Origin: an uncultured Bryobacterales bacterium
Lineage (GTDB): Bacteria; Acidobacteriota; Terriglobia; Bryobacterales; UBA6623
Length of the DNA: 64,000 nucleotides
Direction: 5' to 3'
Assembly (NCBI GenBank): GCA_951813065.1
Contig: CATOTH010000010.1
Location: 302,113-366,112, forward strand
Positions 1 through 8,286 of the stretch are shown here, piece after piece (the stretch's first letter is position 1; each line of letters opens with the position of its first letter). Both the position numbers and the translations under genes were made by a program. Below the pieces are notes generated by a model. That model was not told the origin of the DNA and did not search any database. It saw only the letters and a list, made by a program, of their open reading frames with translations.

Positions 1-647
1 AGCCGGCGGATTCGGAGGTGACGCCGGAGCACATCCTGGCGCCGCACCGGGAGCGCACGCTGCAGCGCATGCAGGGCCAGTCGGCAGTGCTGTGCATCCA
101 GGACGGGACGGACCTGAATTTCGCGGAGCATCCGGGCTGCGTGGGACTGGGCCTGATCAGCAAGAACAAGGGCTCGGCGGGGACGCTGGGGATCCACATG
201 CACTCGACGCTGGTGGTCAACGGGGAGGGGATCCCGTTGGGGGTGCCGCAGATCCAGTACGAGGCCCCGGACGGGCAGGCGGAGCAGGGCAAGCCGCTGG
301 AGGAGCGCAAGACGATGCGCTGGATCCGGGGGTTGCGGGAGTGTGCGGAACTGGCGGAGCAGTTACAAGGGGTGCGGCCGGTAGCGGTGCTGGACCGGGA
401 AGGGGACGTGTACGCGATCTTCGCCGAGCAGCGGCGGTTGGGGACGGTGGACCTGCTGGTGCGGGCGCAGCACGACCGGGTGCTGGGCAAGGGGGTGCCG
501 AAGCTGTTCGAGGCGGTGCGGCAGGAGGCCGCGCAGGGGCGTTTGGAGATTCACGTGGCGCGGCAGAGCGCGCGGCGGTCGAGCCGCGGGCAGCCGGGCC
601 GGCCGGCGCGCGAGGAACGCGTGGCGGAGGTGGATCTGAGATGGCAG
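1..647 (+). pseudogene. IS4/Tn5-type transposase, N-terminal part (left-truncated by window)
   Basis: This is the 5' part of a DDE transposase gene. The frame is open from the window edge; the first ATG/GTG-like codon is at 18, but coding continues upstream of it. Motifs typical of the Tn5 branch of IS4 are visible: CIQDGTDLNF (first catalytic Asp), then GLGLI...GIHMHSTLVVNGEGIPLGV, then VLDREGDVYAIF (second Asp). The frame runs into the transposon end at 648 and stops three codons later (LRWQ then C-stop). Removing bases 648-11722 joins it in frame to the C-terminal part with codons W-Q-A-V-Q-L, so the gene was intact before that insertion. Confidence 0.85.
643..647. repeat. Left target-site duplication GGCAG
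   Basis: GGCAG at 643-647 is repeated at 11718-11722, directly outside the TGTTGAAT/ATTCAACA ends. Five-base duplications with TGT...ACA ends are the hallmark of Tn7/Mu/Tn5053-type transposition. Confidence 0.85.
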
Positions 648-1023
648 TGTTGAATCCCTATTTATTTCGGCAGTAGGAGGGGGGTTTTTCTCGTATTAGT
701 TTGACGCTGAAATGCTTGGAAATCAGTTGTAGAGCGGAAATCCGAGAGGGGCGTTGATGGGGCAGTGAGGCAGGTGCAGGAGGAGCAGCGGGACCGGTTG
801 GAGGGACCCGGATTCTTCTGGCAGTAGTTGTGGCCAGCGAGCGGGTCCGGATGGAACAGGGCCCGTCGCTGTAGGGCCCCGATGGGCCGGCCTGTGGAGC
901 AGTCAGCCGGTCAGGCCAGTTTTGAGGTGGGCAGGGTGGCGCCGCGGCTCAGGGATGGGGTAAGACACAGGGTGTGGCCCGCACGGTTGCAGCCGCCGGG
1001 CCGTGGTCGGTCCTGCCGTGCAG
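648..1023. other. Transposon left end, non-coding
   Basis: This stretch of about 375 bases has no convincing gene. It holds the terminal TGTTGAAT and sub-terminal CGGCAGTAG-type repeats (near 679 and 820), presumably transposase-binding sites, and the upstream region of the DUF6431 gene. Confidence 0.55.
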
Positions 1024-1647
1024 ATGCGTTTCGCAACTAACCTGACCGACAAGGAATATGTTAGCCGACGGGCCTGGAATACTGTCAGCGCTCCGCCGTG
1101 TCCGTGGTGCAAGCCGGGCACGTGCGAACTGGCCCCGCACGGGTTTTACCCGCGCGTGAAGCCGCAGGGGGCCTGGATCCGGCGCTTCATCTGCCGGACG
1201 GTGAAGCGCACAGTGAGCCTGTTGCCGGACTGTTTCGCGGCGTGGGTCCAGGGAACTCTGGAGGAGCAGGAAGAGCCGGTGCGGGTGGCGGAGAGGGCCG
1301 CGACGCAGGCGGCGGCGGTGGAGCAGGTGCGGCCACCCGGGGAGTGCAGTCTGGCGAGCGCACAGCGCTGGCTGCAGCGGCGGATGCGGTGGGTGGGGGT
1401 CCTGCTGGTGGCGGTCAAGGGGCTGTACCCGGAGCGGTTCACGGGGGTGGAGCCGACGTTGGCTGGATTCGGGCAGCAGTTGGGCAGCGAGACGGTGCTG
1501 CGAACGCTGCGGGAGGTGGCGGAGGCGCAGTTGGGGAATCTGCCAGCTCCGGTGGGATTCCGCCGCGTGAGTGTGACGCTGAGAACAGGGCCCCGGGCGG
1601 CAACAAAACAAGCCTCTGGACTGTCTCCACCGCCTGGCAGCGGCTAG
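1024..1647 (+). CDS. DUF6431-type zinc-binding protein of the transposon
   Basis: A 207-residue protein starting at ATG 1024. The N-terminal third carries CPWC...HGFYPR...WIRRFICRTVKRTVSLLPDCF, which resembles the DUF6431 domain: a short zinc-ribbon-like region found beside transposases, usually with paired Cys motifs followed by R-x-C-x-x-C-x-x-T-x-S-x-LP. One Cys position of the second pair reads CRTV here, so the zinc site may be incomplete. The remainder has no recognised domain. It lies 46 nt before the DDE transposase in the same direction, which suggests an accessory DNA-binding role in transposition; that role is inferred. A longer frame opens at 1003, but its N-terminus has no family support. 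Confidence 0.6.
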   Translation: MRFATNLTDKEYVSRRAWNTVSAPPCPWCKPGTCELAPHGFYPRVKPQGAWIRRFICRTVKRTVSLLPDCFAAWVQGTLEEQEEPVRVAERAATQAAAVEQVRPPGECSLASAQRWLQRRMRWVGVLLVAVKGLYPERFTGVEPTLAGFGQQLGSETVLRTLREVAEAQLGNLPAPVGFRRVSVTLRTGPRAATKQASGLSPPPGSG

Positions 1648-1693
1648 CGTGGGGCCCAACGGCGATTGGGCCGCCCACGGAGGCCCCCCAGCG

Positions 1694-2493
1694 ATGCCAG
1701 CAGACGCAAAGGATCCACGAGAGGCCGTGGCCCTGTTCCGGTTCGGCCTGATTGCACCCGTGCTGCATCTGGCGCCCGGGCCCGAGCGAGCGGCCGCCCT
1801 GCAGCAGATCGCCGACCGCGAGCACGCGATTCCCGGCAGCCGGCGGCGGCGTGTCGCGGTCTCCACACTGCAGACTTGGCGGCGGCGGCACCAGCAGGGC
1901 GGGTTCCAGGCGCTGCACCCGAAGCGGCGTAGCGACAGGAACCAACCGCGGCGCCTGCCGCCGGAGGTGGCCGCCCTGCTGACCGCGATCAAGGAGCGCG
2001 AGCCGCGGCTGACGGTGAAGGCCGTCATCCGCCAGGCGCACGATTCGGGCCGGGTGCCGGACGGACTGCGCCTGGCTCCCTCGACCGTCAACCGGCTGCT
2101 CAAGCAGGCTGGCCTGATGGAGCGGCCCGCCGAGCAGCCGGCGGGAGGGGACCTGCGGCGCTACCAATGGCGGTTTGCCAACGACCTATGGCAAGCGGAT
2201 GCACTGCACGGCCCGAAGATCGCGGCGGCGGAGCCGGGGCGCAGGCAGGCCAAGGTCTACTTGCTGGCCACGCTGGATGACGCCACCCGGGTCGTGCCGC
2301 ACGCGGCCTTCGCCTACTCCGAGAACGCCGACAACTTCCTGCCGTCTTCCGGCAGGCGGTGCTCAAACGGGGTGTGCCGCAACGCCTGTATTGCGACAAC
2401 GGATCGACCTTCCGCAGCAAGCAGCTGGAGCTGGTCTGCGCCCAGCTGGGCACCAGTTTGGTGCATGCGCGGGTGTATCACCCATCGGGGAAG
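1694..2493 (+). pseudogene. Mu/TniA-like DDE transposase, N-terminal and D-D part
   Basis: First exon-like fragment of the transposon's own transposase. ATG 1694 follows GGAGG at nine bases. N-terminal winged-helix regions (residues about 50-150) precede the rve core, whose first Asp is in LWQADALHGP. The second Asp is in LYCDNGSTF, but only after restoring one lost base near 2343: the frame reads NFLP then shifts, and adding one G gives PVFRQAVLKRG. The gene is cut after YHPSGK at 2493 by a serine-recombinase module and resumes at 5801. The intact protein would be about 463 residues (1694-2493 + 5801-5929 + 9373-9834). Confidence 0.8.
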
Positions 2494-2502
2494 TCAGTGG
2501 TT

Positions 2503-4599
2503 TCATGATGCGTCCCTTCCGAACTGTTGTGCGGCGTCCGTCGGCTCCGCCCCTCGCTGATCGTAACCTGCCGGCAGCTTGTACATGCTGCGGGGCTTCT
2601 TCGCGGCCTTGATTTGGTCGCAAAGAATCCGGCCCTGCCGAGCGAGCGCTTGCACGCTCCAGCAGGGCAGCCCGAGTTGGCTGGCGAGTTCGCTGACGGT
2701 CACGTAGCCCTGCGCGCGCAGCTGCTCCCGGCGGCGCTGCAGATGCCCCTTCATCGCGACCCGCTGGCGTAGCCGGTAGACATGCCGCAGGGTGTACGGC
2801 GCCCCGTTCCACAGGCGGTGCCCGGCCTGGTTGAGCAGTTCGGCAGCCTCGGCGTCGGAATGCGTGTCCAGGGCCGCGTCCAAGGCGGCCACCGCAGCGG
2901 GACAGAGAGGGTACTTCAGCTGCCGCGGCCGGTTCAGCTGGACCTGATCGAGCGTCAGCGCCTTGCCGCCGCGCAGGCGCAGGTCGACGCGGACCTCGTA
3001 GCCCGCGCGAGTCAGCGTGGCGTCCTCGACCAGCAGCCGCAGCAGCCGCTTGCGGTCGGCGTGGTCGGTTGTCGGCGCGTCCCACACCTGAGCGAAGTCG
3101 CGGGCCAGCTCCTCGATGCGCCGCAGCTGTTCGGCTGACATCTCCGCGTCGCGGGCCGCCTGCCGCTCCTCGCGTTCCCGCCCGGCCTCCTCCAGCTCCC
3201 GCAGGCGCTCGTTCCAGGCGGCCTCCAGCGGGGCCGCCACCAGGCGGTTGACCGGGTCCGCCGCATAGTAGCGCCTCTGGGCCAGCTCGGCCTCATAGAC
3301 CAGCCGCTCGATGCGCAGGGCGCGCTGCGCGTCCGCCTCGGCGAAGTCAGCCCGCACTTGCTCCTGCACGGCCAGCGCGAGCGCAATGTTCTCGCCGTTC
3401 ATCGCCCCGACCGCGAACCGCCCGACCGCGGCGTCGACGGCCTCCGCGCGGATCCACAGGCAGCCCTTCTCGCCCTTCCGCACGGTCGCCTCCTTGCAGG
3501 TGTAGTGCACTTGCGCAGGCTGGTTCCGATCCGGCCGCGCCCGGCTGTATTTCACGTTCAGGCGGCCACCGCACTGGCCGCACAGCGCGATGCCCTGCAA
3601 CAACGCCGCCCCGTTCCGCGGCGCGCTGAGGCGGGCCGGGTTGGCGGCGAAGCAGCTCCCGTTGCGGGCCAGAGTCGCGAGGTTGCGGCCGTACTCCTCC
3701 CAGTCGATGAAGCCGACATGGTGGCCGGGGATGCACACCTCCCACTCGTCCAGCGGCAGCGTCCGGTAGCGGACGCTGCCGTCGGCCTGGCGCAGGGTGC
3801 GGGTCTGGCCGTAGGCGAAGGCCCCCGCGTAGGCGGGATTCCTGAGAATGCGCCGGATCTTGGGGTGGTCGGGCAGGTTCCAGCGCAGCACGCCGCGGCA
3901 GGGCCCGGTGCGGGCGCGGTGCGGCAGCAGGATGTTCTCGTCGCGGAACCACTTCACGACTTGCATCGCCGAGCCCTTGTCACGGAAGGCCGTGAACACG
4001 CGGCGGATCGCCGCGACCACCTGGCGGTCGGGGTCGAACACGACCTGGCCGTCCTCGTCGTAGACCAGCCCCAGCGGCAGCGGCACGCGCAGCTCGCCGC
4101 GGGCCGCCTTGCTGCGCTGCCCGCCCAGCAGGCGGGCGCGGATGCCCGCCAGCTCGAATTCACTGAGACTGCCCTTGATGTCGAGCAGCAGCTTGTCCGA
4201 ACTGTCGTTGGGGTCGTGCACGCCGTACTCGTCGAGGATCAGCGTGTCGGCGAGGCGGGCGAACTGCACCAGCTGGGCCCAGTCGCAGTTGTCGCGGGCC
4301 AGCCGCGAAACCTCCAGGCAGAGCACGATGCCGATCTCTCCGGCGGCGATGCGGGCGGTCAAGTCGCGGAAGCCGCTGCGGTTGGCGGCATACGCCCCCG
4401 ACAGGCCCTGGTCGTCGTCGATCAGGCGAATGCGGTCCTCGCTCCAGCCCAGCGCGATCGCCGAGCGGCGCAGGTCGTACTGGCGGTGCGTGCTCTCGGT
4501 GTTGCAGGCGACTTGCTTGAGTGAGGACTGGCGGATGTACAGGCAGGCCTCGCGGGCGAGGTGGCGCGGCTTGACCTTGCCGGCGGCGGTTTCAAGCAT
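2503..4599 (-). CDS. Large serine recombinase
   Basis: A 698-residue site-specific recombinase; ATG 4599 is preceded by AAGGAG. The N-terminal resolvase domain contains ACLYIRQSS (catalytic Ser), then LIDDDQGLSGAYAANRSGF and EVSRLARDNCDW. A recombinase domain follows (RRVFTAFRDKGS ... RRILRNPAYAGAFAYGQ). Next is a zinc-ribbon (CGQCGG...YTC, with a later Cys) and a coiled-coil stretch rich in Glu/Arg around residues 440-530. The C-terminal region, about 170 residues, ends in an HTH-like segment (VSELASQLGLPCWSVQALARQGRI). Large serine recombinases integrate and excise DNA without a long homology requirement. It ends nine bases from the left junction of the module it presumably moves. Confidence 0.9.
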   Translation of the reverse strand: MLETAAGKVKPRHLAREACLYIRQSSLKQVACNTESTHRQYDLRRSAIALGWSEDRIRLIDDDQGLSGAYAANRSGFRDLTARIAAGEIGIVLCLEVSRLARDNCDWAQLVQFARLADTLILDEYGVHDPNDSSDKLLLDIKGSLSEFELAGIRARLLGGQRSKAARGELRVPLPLGLVYDEDGQVVFDPDRQVVAAIRRVFTAFRDKGSAMQVVKWFRDENILLPHRARTGPCRGVLRWNLPDHPKIRRILRNPAYAGAFAYGQTRTLRQADGSVRYRTLPLDEWEVCIPGHHVGFIDWEEYGRNLATLARNGSCFAANPARLSAPRNGAALLQGIALCGQCGGRLNVKYSRARPDRNQPAQVHYTCKEATVRKGEKGCLWIRAEAVDAAVGRFAVGAMNGENIALALAVQEQVRADFAEADAQRALRIERLVYEAELAQRRYYAADPVNRLVAAPLEAAWNERLRELEEAGREREERQAARDAEMSAEQLRRIEELARDFAQVWDAPTTDHADRKRLLRLLVEDATLTRAGYEVRVDLRLRGGKALTLDQVQLNRPRQLKYPLCPAAVAALDAALDTHSDAEAAELLNQAGHRLWNGAPYTLRHVYRLRQRVAMKGHLQRRREQLRAQGYVTVSELASQLGLPCWSVQALARQGRILCDQIKAAKKPRSMYKLPAGYDQRGAEPTDAAQQFGRDAS

Positions 4600-4861
4600 G
4601 GGAGTCTCCTTGCGGGGCGCACAGCAGTGCGCGGATCTGGCGGGCCGCCTCGGCCACGGCGGTCGGGGCCGAGGCGGCCCGTGCCGCGCCATCCGAGCGG
4701 GGCTCGGCAGCCGGGGCCGGCGCGGGGCGCGCGGCGGTCAGGGCCAAGGTCGCCGCCAGACCGTGCCAGCGGAACGTGGCCAGCGCCCGGCTGTCGTGGC
4801 TGGCCAGCCACTGCCAGCGCCAGCGCTCGTAGCGCCCGCTGGCATCGGCACCCCAGTTCAT
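4592..4861 (-). CDS. Small protein in serine recombinase operon
   Basis: An 89-residue protein starting at ATG 4861, sharing one base with the stop of the upstream HTH gene (TGATG). Its end overlaps the recombinase start by 8 nt, so translation of all three is probably coupled. It begins MNWGADASGRYERWRWQWL, has an Ala/Pro-rich middle, and ends in a short helix-forming segment (AVAEAARQIRALL). I do not recognise a family. Its conserved place next to the recombinase suggests an accessory or directionality factor, but this is inference only. Confidence 0.6.
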   Translation of the reverse strand: MNWGADASGRYERWRWQWLASHDSRALATFRWHGLAATLALTAARPAPAPAAEPRSDGAARAASAPTAVAEAARQIRALLCAPQGDSHA

Positions 4862-5376
4862 CAGGGGCGCTCCGAGCGTTTTTTTTCGCGGCGCGCAAGC
4901 GCCTTCTCGAGGCCGCGCGGGTGCAGCCGGACGCCGAAGCGCTGTTCGATCAGCGCAACCAGCGTGGCACTGGAGGTGCGGCCGTGCGCGGCCCGGTAGT
5001 CGTCGACAAAGTCCAGCATCGCGGGCGTGATCTTGTGCGGGCCGCGGGGGCCGCGCCGCTCGGGGATGAGGCCCCGCAGGCCGTCCCGGGCGAAGGCCTT
5101 GACGGCCCGGAAGCAGGTCGGCAGGGAGACGCCGAAGCGCTCGGCGGCCTTGGCCAGCGTGAGCTTGTCGAAGTGGACGCGACGGACCATTTCGTAGCGC
5201 ACCTGCAGGATGTCGCGAGGATCGAAGAACTCGCTTTGGTCGAAGCGCGGATCGCGGACACGTTCGGGATGCGGGTTGAGCAGGCCGGCTTGGCGGAGGC
5301 GTGCGTCCTTGTCGGAGGGTGGGGGCGCGGAGTCTGGCATGGCTGGCATGGGTAGATGGGCAGGGAGGAATTTCAT
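4861..5376 (-). CDS. Helix-turn-helix protein of recombinase module
   Basis: A 171-residue DNA-binding protein. An HTH of the transposase/Homeodomain-like type spans about residues 68-110 (VHFDKLTLAKAAERFGVSLPTCFRAVKAFARDGLRGL), followed by a segment typical of winged-helix transposase N-termini (ITPAMLDFVDDYRAAHGRTSSATLVALIEQRFGVRLHPRGLEKAL). ATG 5376 gives the longest form; ATG 5340 is an alternative. A TATAAT hexamer just upstream of 5376 (minus strand) looks like the promoter for the operon. No catalytic domain follows, so it is likely a regulator or architectural partner of the recombinase. Confidence 0.7.
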   Translation of the reverse strand: MKFLPAHLPMPAMPDSAPPPSDKDARLRQAGLLNPHPERVRDPRFDQSEFFDPRDILQVRYEMVRRVHFDKLTLAKAAERFGVSLPTCFRAVKAFARDGLRGLIPERRGPRGPHKITPAMLDFVDDYRAAHGRTSSATLVALIEQRFGVRLHPRGLEKALARREKKRSERP

Positions 5377-5474
5377 AAATTATAACGCACCACAGGGGCC
5401 AGTCTGGGCAGAAATCCCCTGTAATTTGGCTATTAGCGGCAGATAGCGCCCTAATTTCTGAAAAATAACCATAC

Positions 5475-5744
5475 TTATTTATGATCATACGATGCCCCCC
5501 TCTGCAGCAACGCATCCACAACCGCCCGCAACTCGAGCAGATCGTCGACACGCCACGGCGAGCGCCCCGCCGAGGCGCGTTCGAAATCGTCCGCCAGCCG
5601 GTAGCTCGTCCATGCAAGCGGAAGCGTAAGCAGGGTTTCGTCCTCCCGCACGCAGCGCACCAGGCGCACGCCGCCGGTCGTCAATCGGGAGTAGAACGGA
5701 AACGATCGCCCGCGCAGCGGATGGTGCGGATGGGTGATGACCAC
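5475..5744 (-). CDS. DUF5372 family protein
   Basis: An 89-residue protein starting at GTG 5744. The opening ITHPHHPLRGRSFPFY and the later LPLAWTSYRLADDF...GRSPWRVDDLLELRAVVDALL match the DUF5372 family, which I know as small proteins often adjacent to recombinase genes in mobile elements. Function unknown. It stands nearest the right junction of the module, separated from the HTH gene by about 100 AT-richer bases. Confidence 0.65.
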   Translation of the reverse strand: MVITHPHHPLRGRSFPFYSRLTTGGVRLVRCVREDETLLTLPLAWTSYRLADDFERASAGRSPWRVDDLLELRAVVDALLQRGASYDHK

Positions 5745-5800
5745 CTCATCCGGACTCCCCGCTTGTTCGGGCTGGCCCGCTTTCGGGAACTTTTGATAAG

Positions 5801-5929
5801 GGCAAGATCGAAAGATTTTTTCGTCGAGTCCGCGCCGAGTTGTTGCCCACCTTGCGTCCCGAGGACTATGCCAGCCTGGCGGCCTTGAACCGCCGTCTCG
5901 CCGCCTGGATCGAAGGCGAGTACCACCAT
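5801..5929 (+). pseudogene. DDE transposase middle fragment with catalytic Glu
   Basis: The continuation of the transposon transposase: GKIERFFRRVRAELLPTLRPEDYASLAALNRRLAAWIEGEYHH. The Glu of GKIER is the third residue of the D-D-E triad. The piece lies between the serine module (ends 5797) and the RIT element, and joins in frame to 9373 (APHHGLAGDTPLDRW). Confidence 0.8.
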
Positions 5930-5949
5930 AAATGTTGCGCGCAACATTT
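5930..5949. repeat. 20-bp perfect palindrome outside the RIT left repeat
   Basis: AAATGTTGCGCGCAACATTT is a perfect palindrome lying between the interrupted codon and the left inverted repeat of the RIT element. The right end has no counterpart. Confidence 0.8.
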
Positions 5950-5951
5950 GC

Positions 5952-6059
5952 GGTGACATGTTGCGGTGCGGGGAATGTTGCGACGCGCCGGAATGCGCTT
6001 GTCTCTCAGCGGTGAAGCCGGACTCTCCGCAACATTCCTTTCTGCGCTCAGAGTGACCG
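5952..6059. repeat. RIT left inverted repeat
   Basis: 108 bp starting GGTGACATGTTGCGGTGCGG; 107 of 108 bases match the complement of 9263-9370. Inside it ATGTTGCG and its complement CGCAACAT recur (near 5957, 5975 and 6029), probably recombinase-binding half-sites. Confidence 0.88.
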
Positions 6060-6094
6060 ATGATCGTCGTTTTGAATTCCAAGGAGAGACGATC

Positions 6095-7339
6095 ATGTTC
6101 GACAATCTGTTCAAATGTCCCGATACGATTGAGGCGTACAGCTCGGCGCCGCTTGCCGATGAGCGGCTGAGCTTTCTGCACCATCTACGGGAATCCGGAT
6201 CCGGGACAACCTCCCTGCGGCATCATGCGTGCAGCCAGCTACGCCTGGTTCGGCTCCTGGAACTGACCGACGACCAGTCGGTCAGCGTTGTCCGGATCGA
6301 GGCCGCGGTCCGTTCGGCTGGGGGCGGATCAGGATTTCCCCGACAGGCGTCGGCCAGTGTCATCAAGGTTTTTGTTGCTAACGCCGTGCGGTGGATGCGG
6401 TTCCTCGGTCGGCTGGAAGAGCCGGGAGCGGTGCGCCACTCCCATGCCGTCGAACTCGATGTCTGGGTGGACTGGATGCGCCGAGACCGCGGGCTCTCGC
6501 AGACAACCGTCGGTGCTCTACGTCGGGTCGTCGAAGACTTCTTCGACCGGCTTGCTCCGAGCGGCACCGTCCTGTCTGCAATCACCATCTCCGACATCGA
6601 CCGAACATGCGCCGCATGGTACGCCGAGAGACAGCTCGGCCGGAGGACGCGGAACATCTACGCGCGGCGTCTTCGCGCTTTCTTCCTCTTCGCAGAATCC
6701 CGCGGCTTGTGCACACCGGACCTGTCCGTGGCGATCGTGCCGCCCCGGGTGTATGCGGAGACCGGGATCCCGCGCGGGTTCGCCCGCGGCGATGTCCTTC
6801 GCCTGCTGGCCACGACCGAGGGCGACCAGCCGTCCGATATCCGCGACCGGGCCATGCTGATGCTGTTGATCACCTACGGTCTCCGGTCCGGCGAGGTCGC
6901 CGGCCTGCGGCTTGACGATGTCGACTGGCTGGAGGAGACGCTTCGCGTCCGCTGCCCGAAGCCGGGAACCACGCGTCTCCTTCCGCTCTCGCCCGCTGCC
7001 GGACACGCGCTCCTGCGCTATCTTCGCGAGGTCCGTCCCCGACATCCTGACCGGACCCTGTTCCTCACCCTCAAGGCCCCGTTCCAGGCGATCGACAGTC
7101 GTGCTTGCTCCGGTGTCGTCAGGCGTCGCGCAGACCGCCTCGGCATACGGGCACCGTGTCGCGGGGCGCATGCGCTGCGCCATGCGGCAGCCCAGCACCT
7201 TCTCGACCAGGGGATGTCGATGAAGGTGATCGGAGACTATCTCGGCCACCGCAGCCCCTCCACCACGGCGATCTACGCAAGAATCGATCTCAAGGCCCTG
7301 CGCGAGGTTGCGGATTGCGATCCGGGAGACCTGTCATGA
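6095..7339 (+). CDS. RIT tyrosine recombinase A
   Basis: A 414-residue tyrosine recombinase; ATG 6095 follows AAGGAGAG at about seven bases, which is why the longer upstream frame through the inverted repeat is not used. It has an N-terminal SAM-like domain (residues about 75-200) and a C-terminal catalytic domain with ITYGLRSGEVAGL (Arg), HALRHAAAQHLL (HxxR), LGHRSPSTTAIYARI (His/Tyr nucleophile). It is the first of three coupled recombinases, and its stop overlaps the next start (ATGA). Confidence 0.88.
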   Translation: MFDNLFKCPDTIEAYSSAPLADERLSFLHHLRESGSGTTSLRHHACSQLRLVRLLELTDDQSVSVVRIEAAVRSAGGGSGFPRQASASVIKVFVANAVRWMRFLGRLEEPGAVRHSHAVELDVWVDWMRRDRGLSQTTVGALRRVVEDFFDRLAPSGTVLSAITISDIDRTCAAWYAERQLGRRTRNIYARRLRAFFLFAESRGLCTPDLSVAIVPPRVYAETGIPRGFARGDVLRLLATTEGDQPSDIRDRAMLMLLITYGLRSGEVAGLRLDDVDWLEETLRVRCPKPGTTRLLPLSPAAGHALLRYLREVRPRHPDRTLFLTLKAPFQAIDSRACSGVVRRRADRLGIRAPCRGAHALRHAAAQHLLDQGMSMKVIGDYLGHRSPSTTAIYARIDLKALREVADCDPGDLS

Positions 7340-8286
7340 CTCTGGGCGAGGCCATCGACACGTACATCCTCTGGCGGCGATCCCACGGCACGAAGTTCGA
7401 CGACGGTGCCAGGATACTGCGTCGGTTCCTGAAGGGGGTCGATGCGGATGCCCCCTGCGATGCGGTCACGAGGGACGCGGTCCGTACCTTCCTCGCAGGG
7501 ACCCGACCGCCGACCAGCTACCGGAATGCCAAGTACACTGCTCTGTCTGGATTGTACCGCTTTGCCATCAGTCGCGGCCACGCGACCCGGTTTCCGCTGC
7601 CCGAACGGGAGAGCGAGCCGAGGGCATCGGCGCCCCTGCCGCCCTACATTTACACTGGGGACGAAGTTCGGCGTCTTCTCGGCTCGACCGCAGCCTCCCG
7701 CGCCCGTGCAAGGCAACTGGACGGCGACACCCTAAGGACCTTGATCCTGCTGCTGCACGGATCCGGACTGCGCAGCGGCGAAGCGCTCCGACTCACGCTC
7801 GCGGATGTCGACCTTGATGACGCGGTGCTCACCGTTCGCGATTCGAAGTTCTACAAGTCGCGCCTGGTTCCGGTCGGGGAACGGCTCGCCCATGTGTTGC
7901 GCGACCACGCCGCCAGGCGCCTGCGGCGCCCGCAGCCGGAGGGACGGGATTCGGCCTTCCTCGCGAACCGTGACGGAACACCCCTGTTGGCGGGAGTCGT
8001 CAGGAATGTCTTCGCCAAGCTGCTCCGCGATGCCGGGATCGGCGGCGGGGACAGCAGGTGCCGGGGTCCCTGCCTGCATTCGTTCCGGCACGGATTCGCC
8101 GTCGGACGGCTGAACGCCTGGTACCGGCAGGGCGCCGACGTGCAGCGACTGTTGCCGGTGCTCTCCACCTACCTCGGTCACAGGAACCCGGCCGGAACCC
8201 AAGTCTACCTGAGCATGACCCCGGAAAGGCTCGTTCAGGCATCGCTCCGCTATGAACACTACATGAAGGGAGATCAAGATGCGTGA
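7336..8286 (+). CDS. RIT tyrosine recombinase B
   Basis: A 316-residue tyrosine recombinase starting at ATG 7336 in an ATGA overlap with gene A. The N-terminal core-binding domain (residues 1-95) is followed by the catalytic part: LHGSGLRSGEALRL (Arg), a beta-hairpin Lys region (DSKFYKSRLVPV), HSFRHGFAVGRL (HxxR), and LGHRNPAGTQVYLSMT (His and Tyr). All key residues are present. Confidence 0.88.
   Translation: MTLGEAIDTYILWRRSHGTKFDDGARILRRFLKGVDADAPCDAVTRDAVRTFLAGTRPPTSYRNAKYTALSGLYRFAISRGHATRFPLPERESEPRASAPLPPYIYTGDEVRRLLGSTAASRARARQLDGDTLRTLILLLHGSGLRSGEALRLTLADVDLDDAVLTVRDSKFYKSRLVPVGERLAHVLRDHAARRLRRPQPEGRDSAFLANRDGTPLLAGVVRNVFAKLLRDAGIGGGDSRCRGPCLHSFRHGFAVGRLNAWYRQGADVQRLLPVLSTYLGHRNPAGTQVYLSMTPERLVQASLRYEHYMKGDQDA

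Larger units (their letters stand above)
2494..5797 (-). mobile_element. Large serine recombinase module inserted in transposase gene
   Basis: The host codons YHPSGK|GKIERFF are split here, with AAG present on both sides (2491-2493 and 5798-5800). The 3.3-kb insert holds four minus-strand genes in the order DUF5372, HTH, 89-residue protein, large serine recombinase, the last three overlapping by 1-8 nt. I see no terminal inverted repeats, as expected for serine-recombinase insertion. The boundaries are deduced from restoring the host reading frame, so they are good to a few bases. Confidence 0.8.

Noticed and set aside
949..2103. 384-codon minus-strand frame opposite DUF6431 and the transposase
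   Set aside because: Antisense shadow; the opposite strand has recognised domains and ribosome sites.
3358..4524. 388-codon plus-strand frame opposite the serine recombinase
   Set aside because: Antisense shadow of a well-supported recombinase; no domain.
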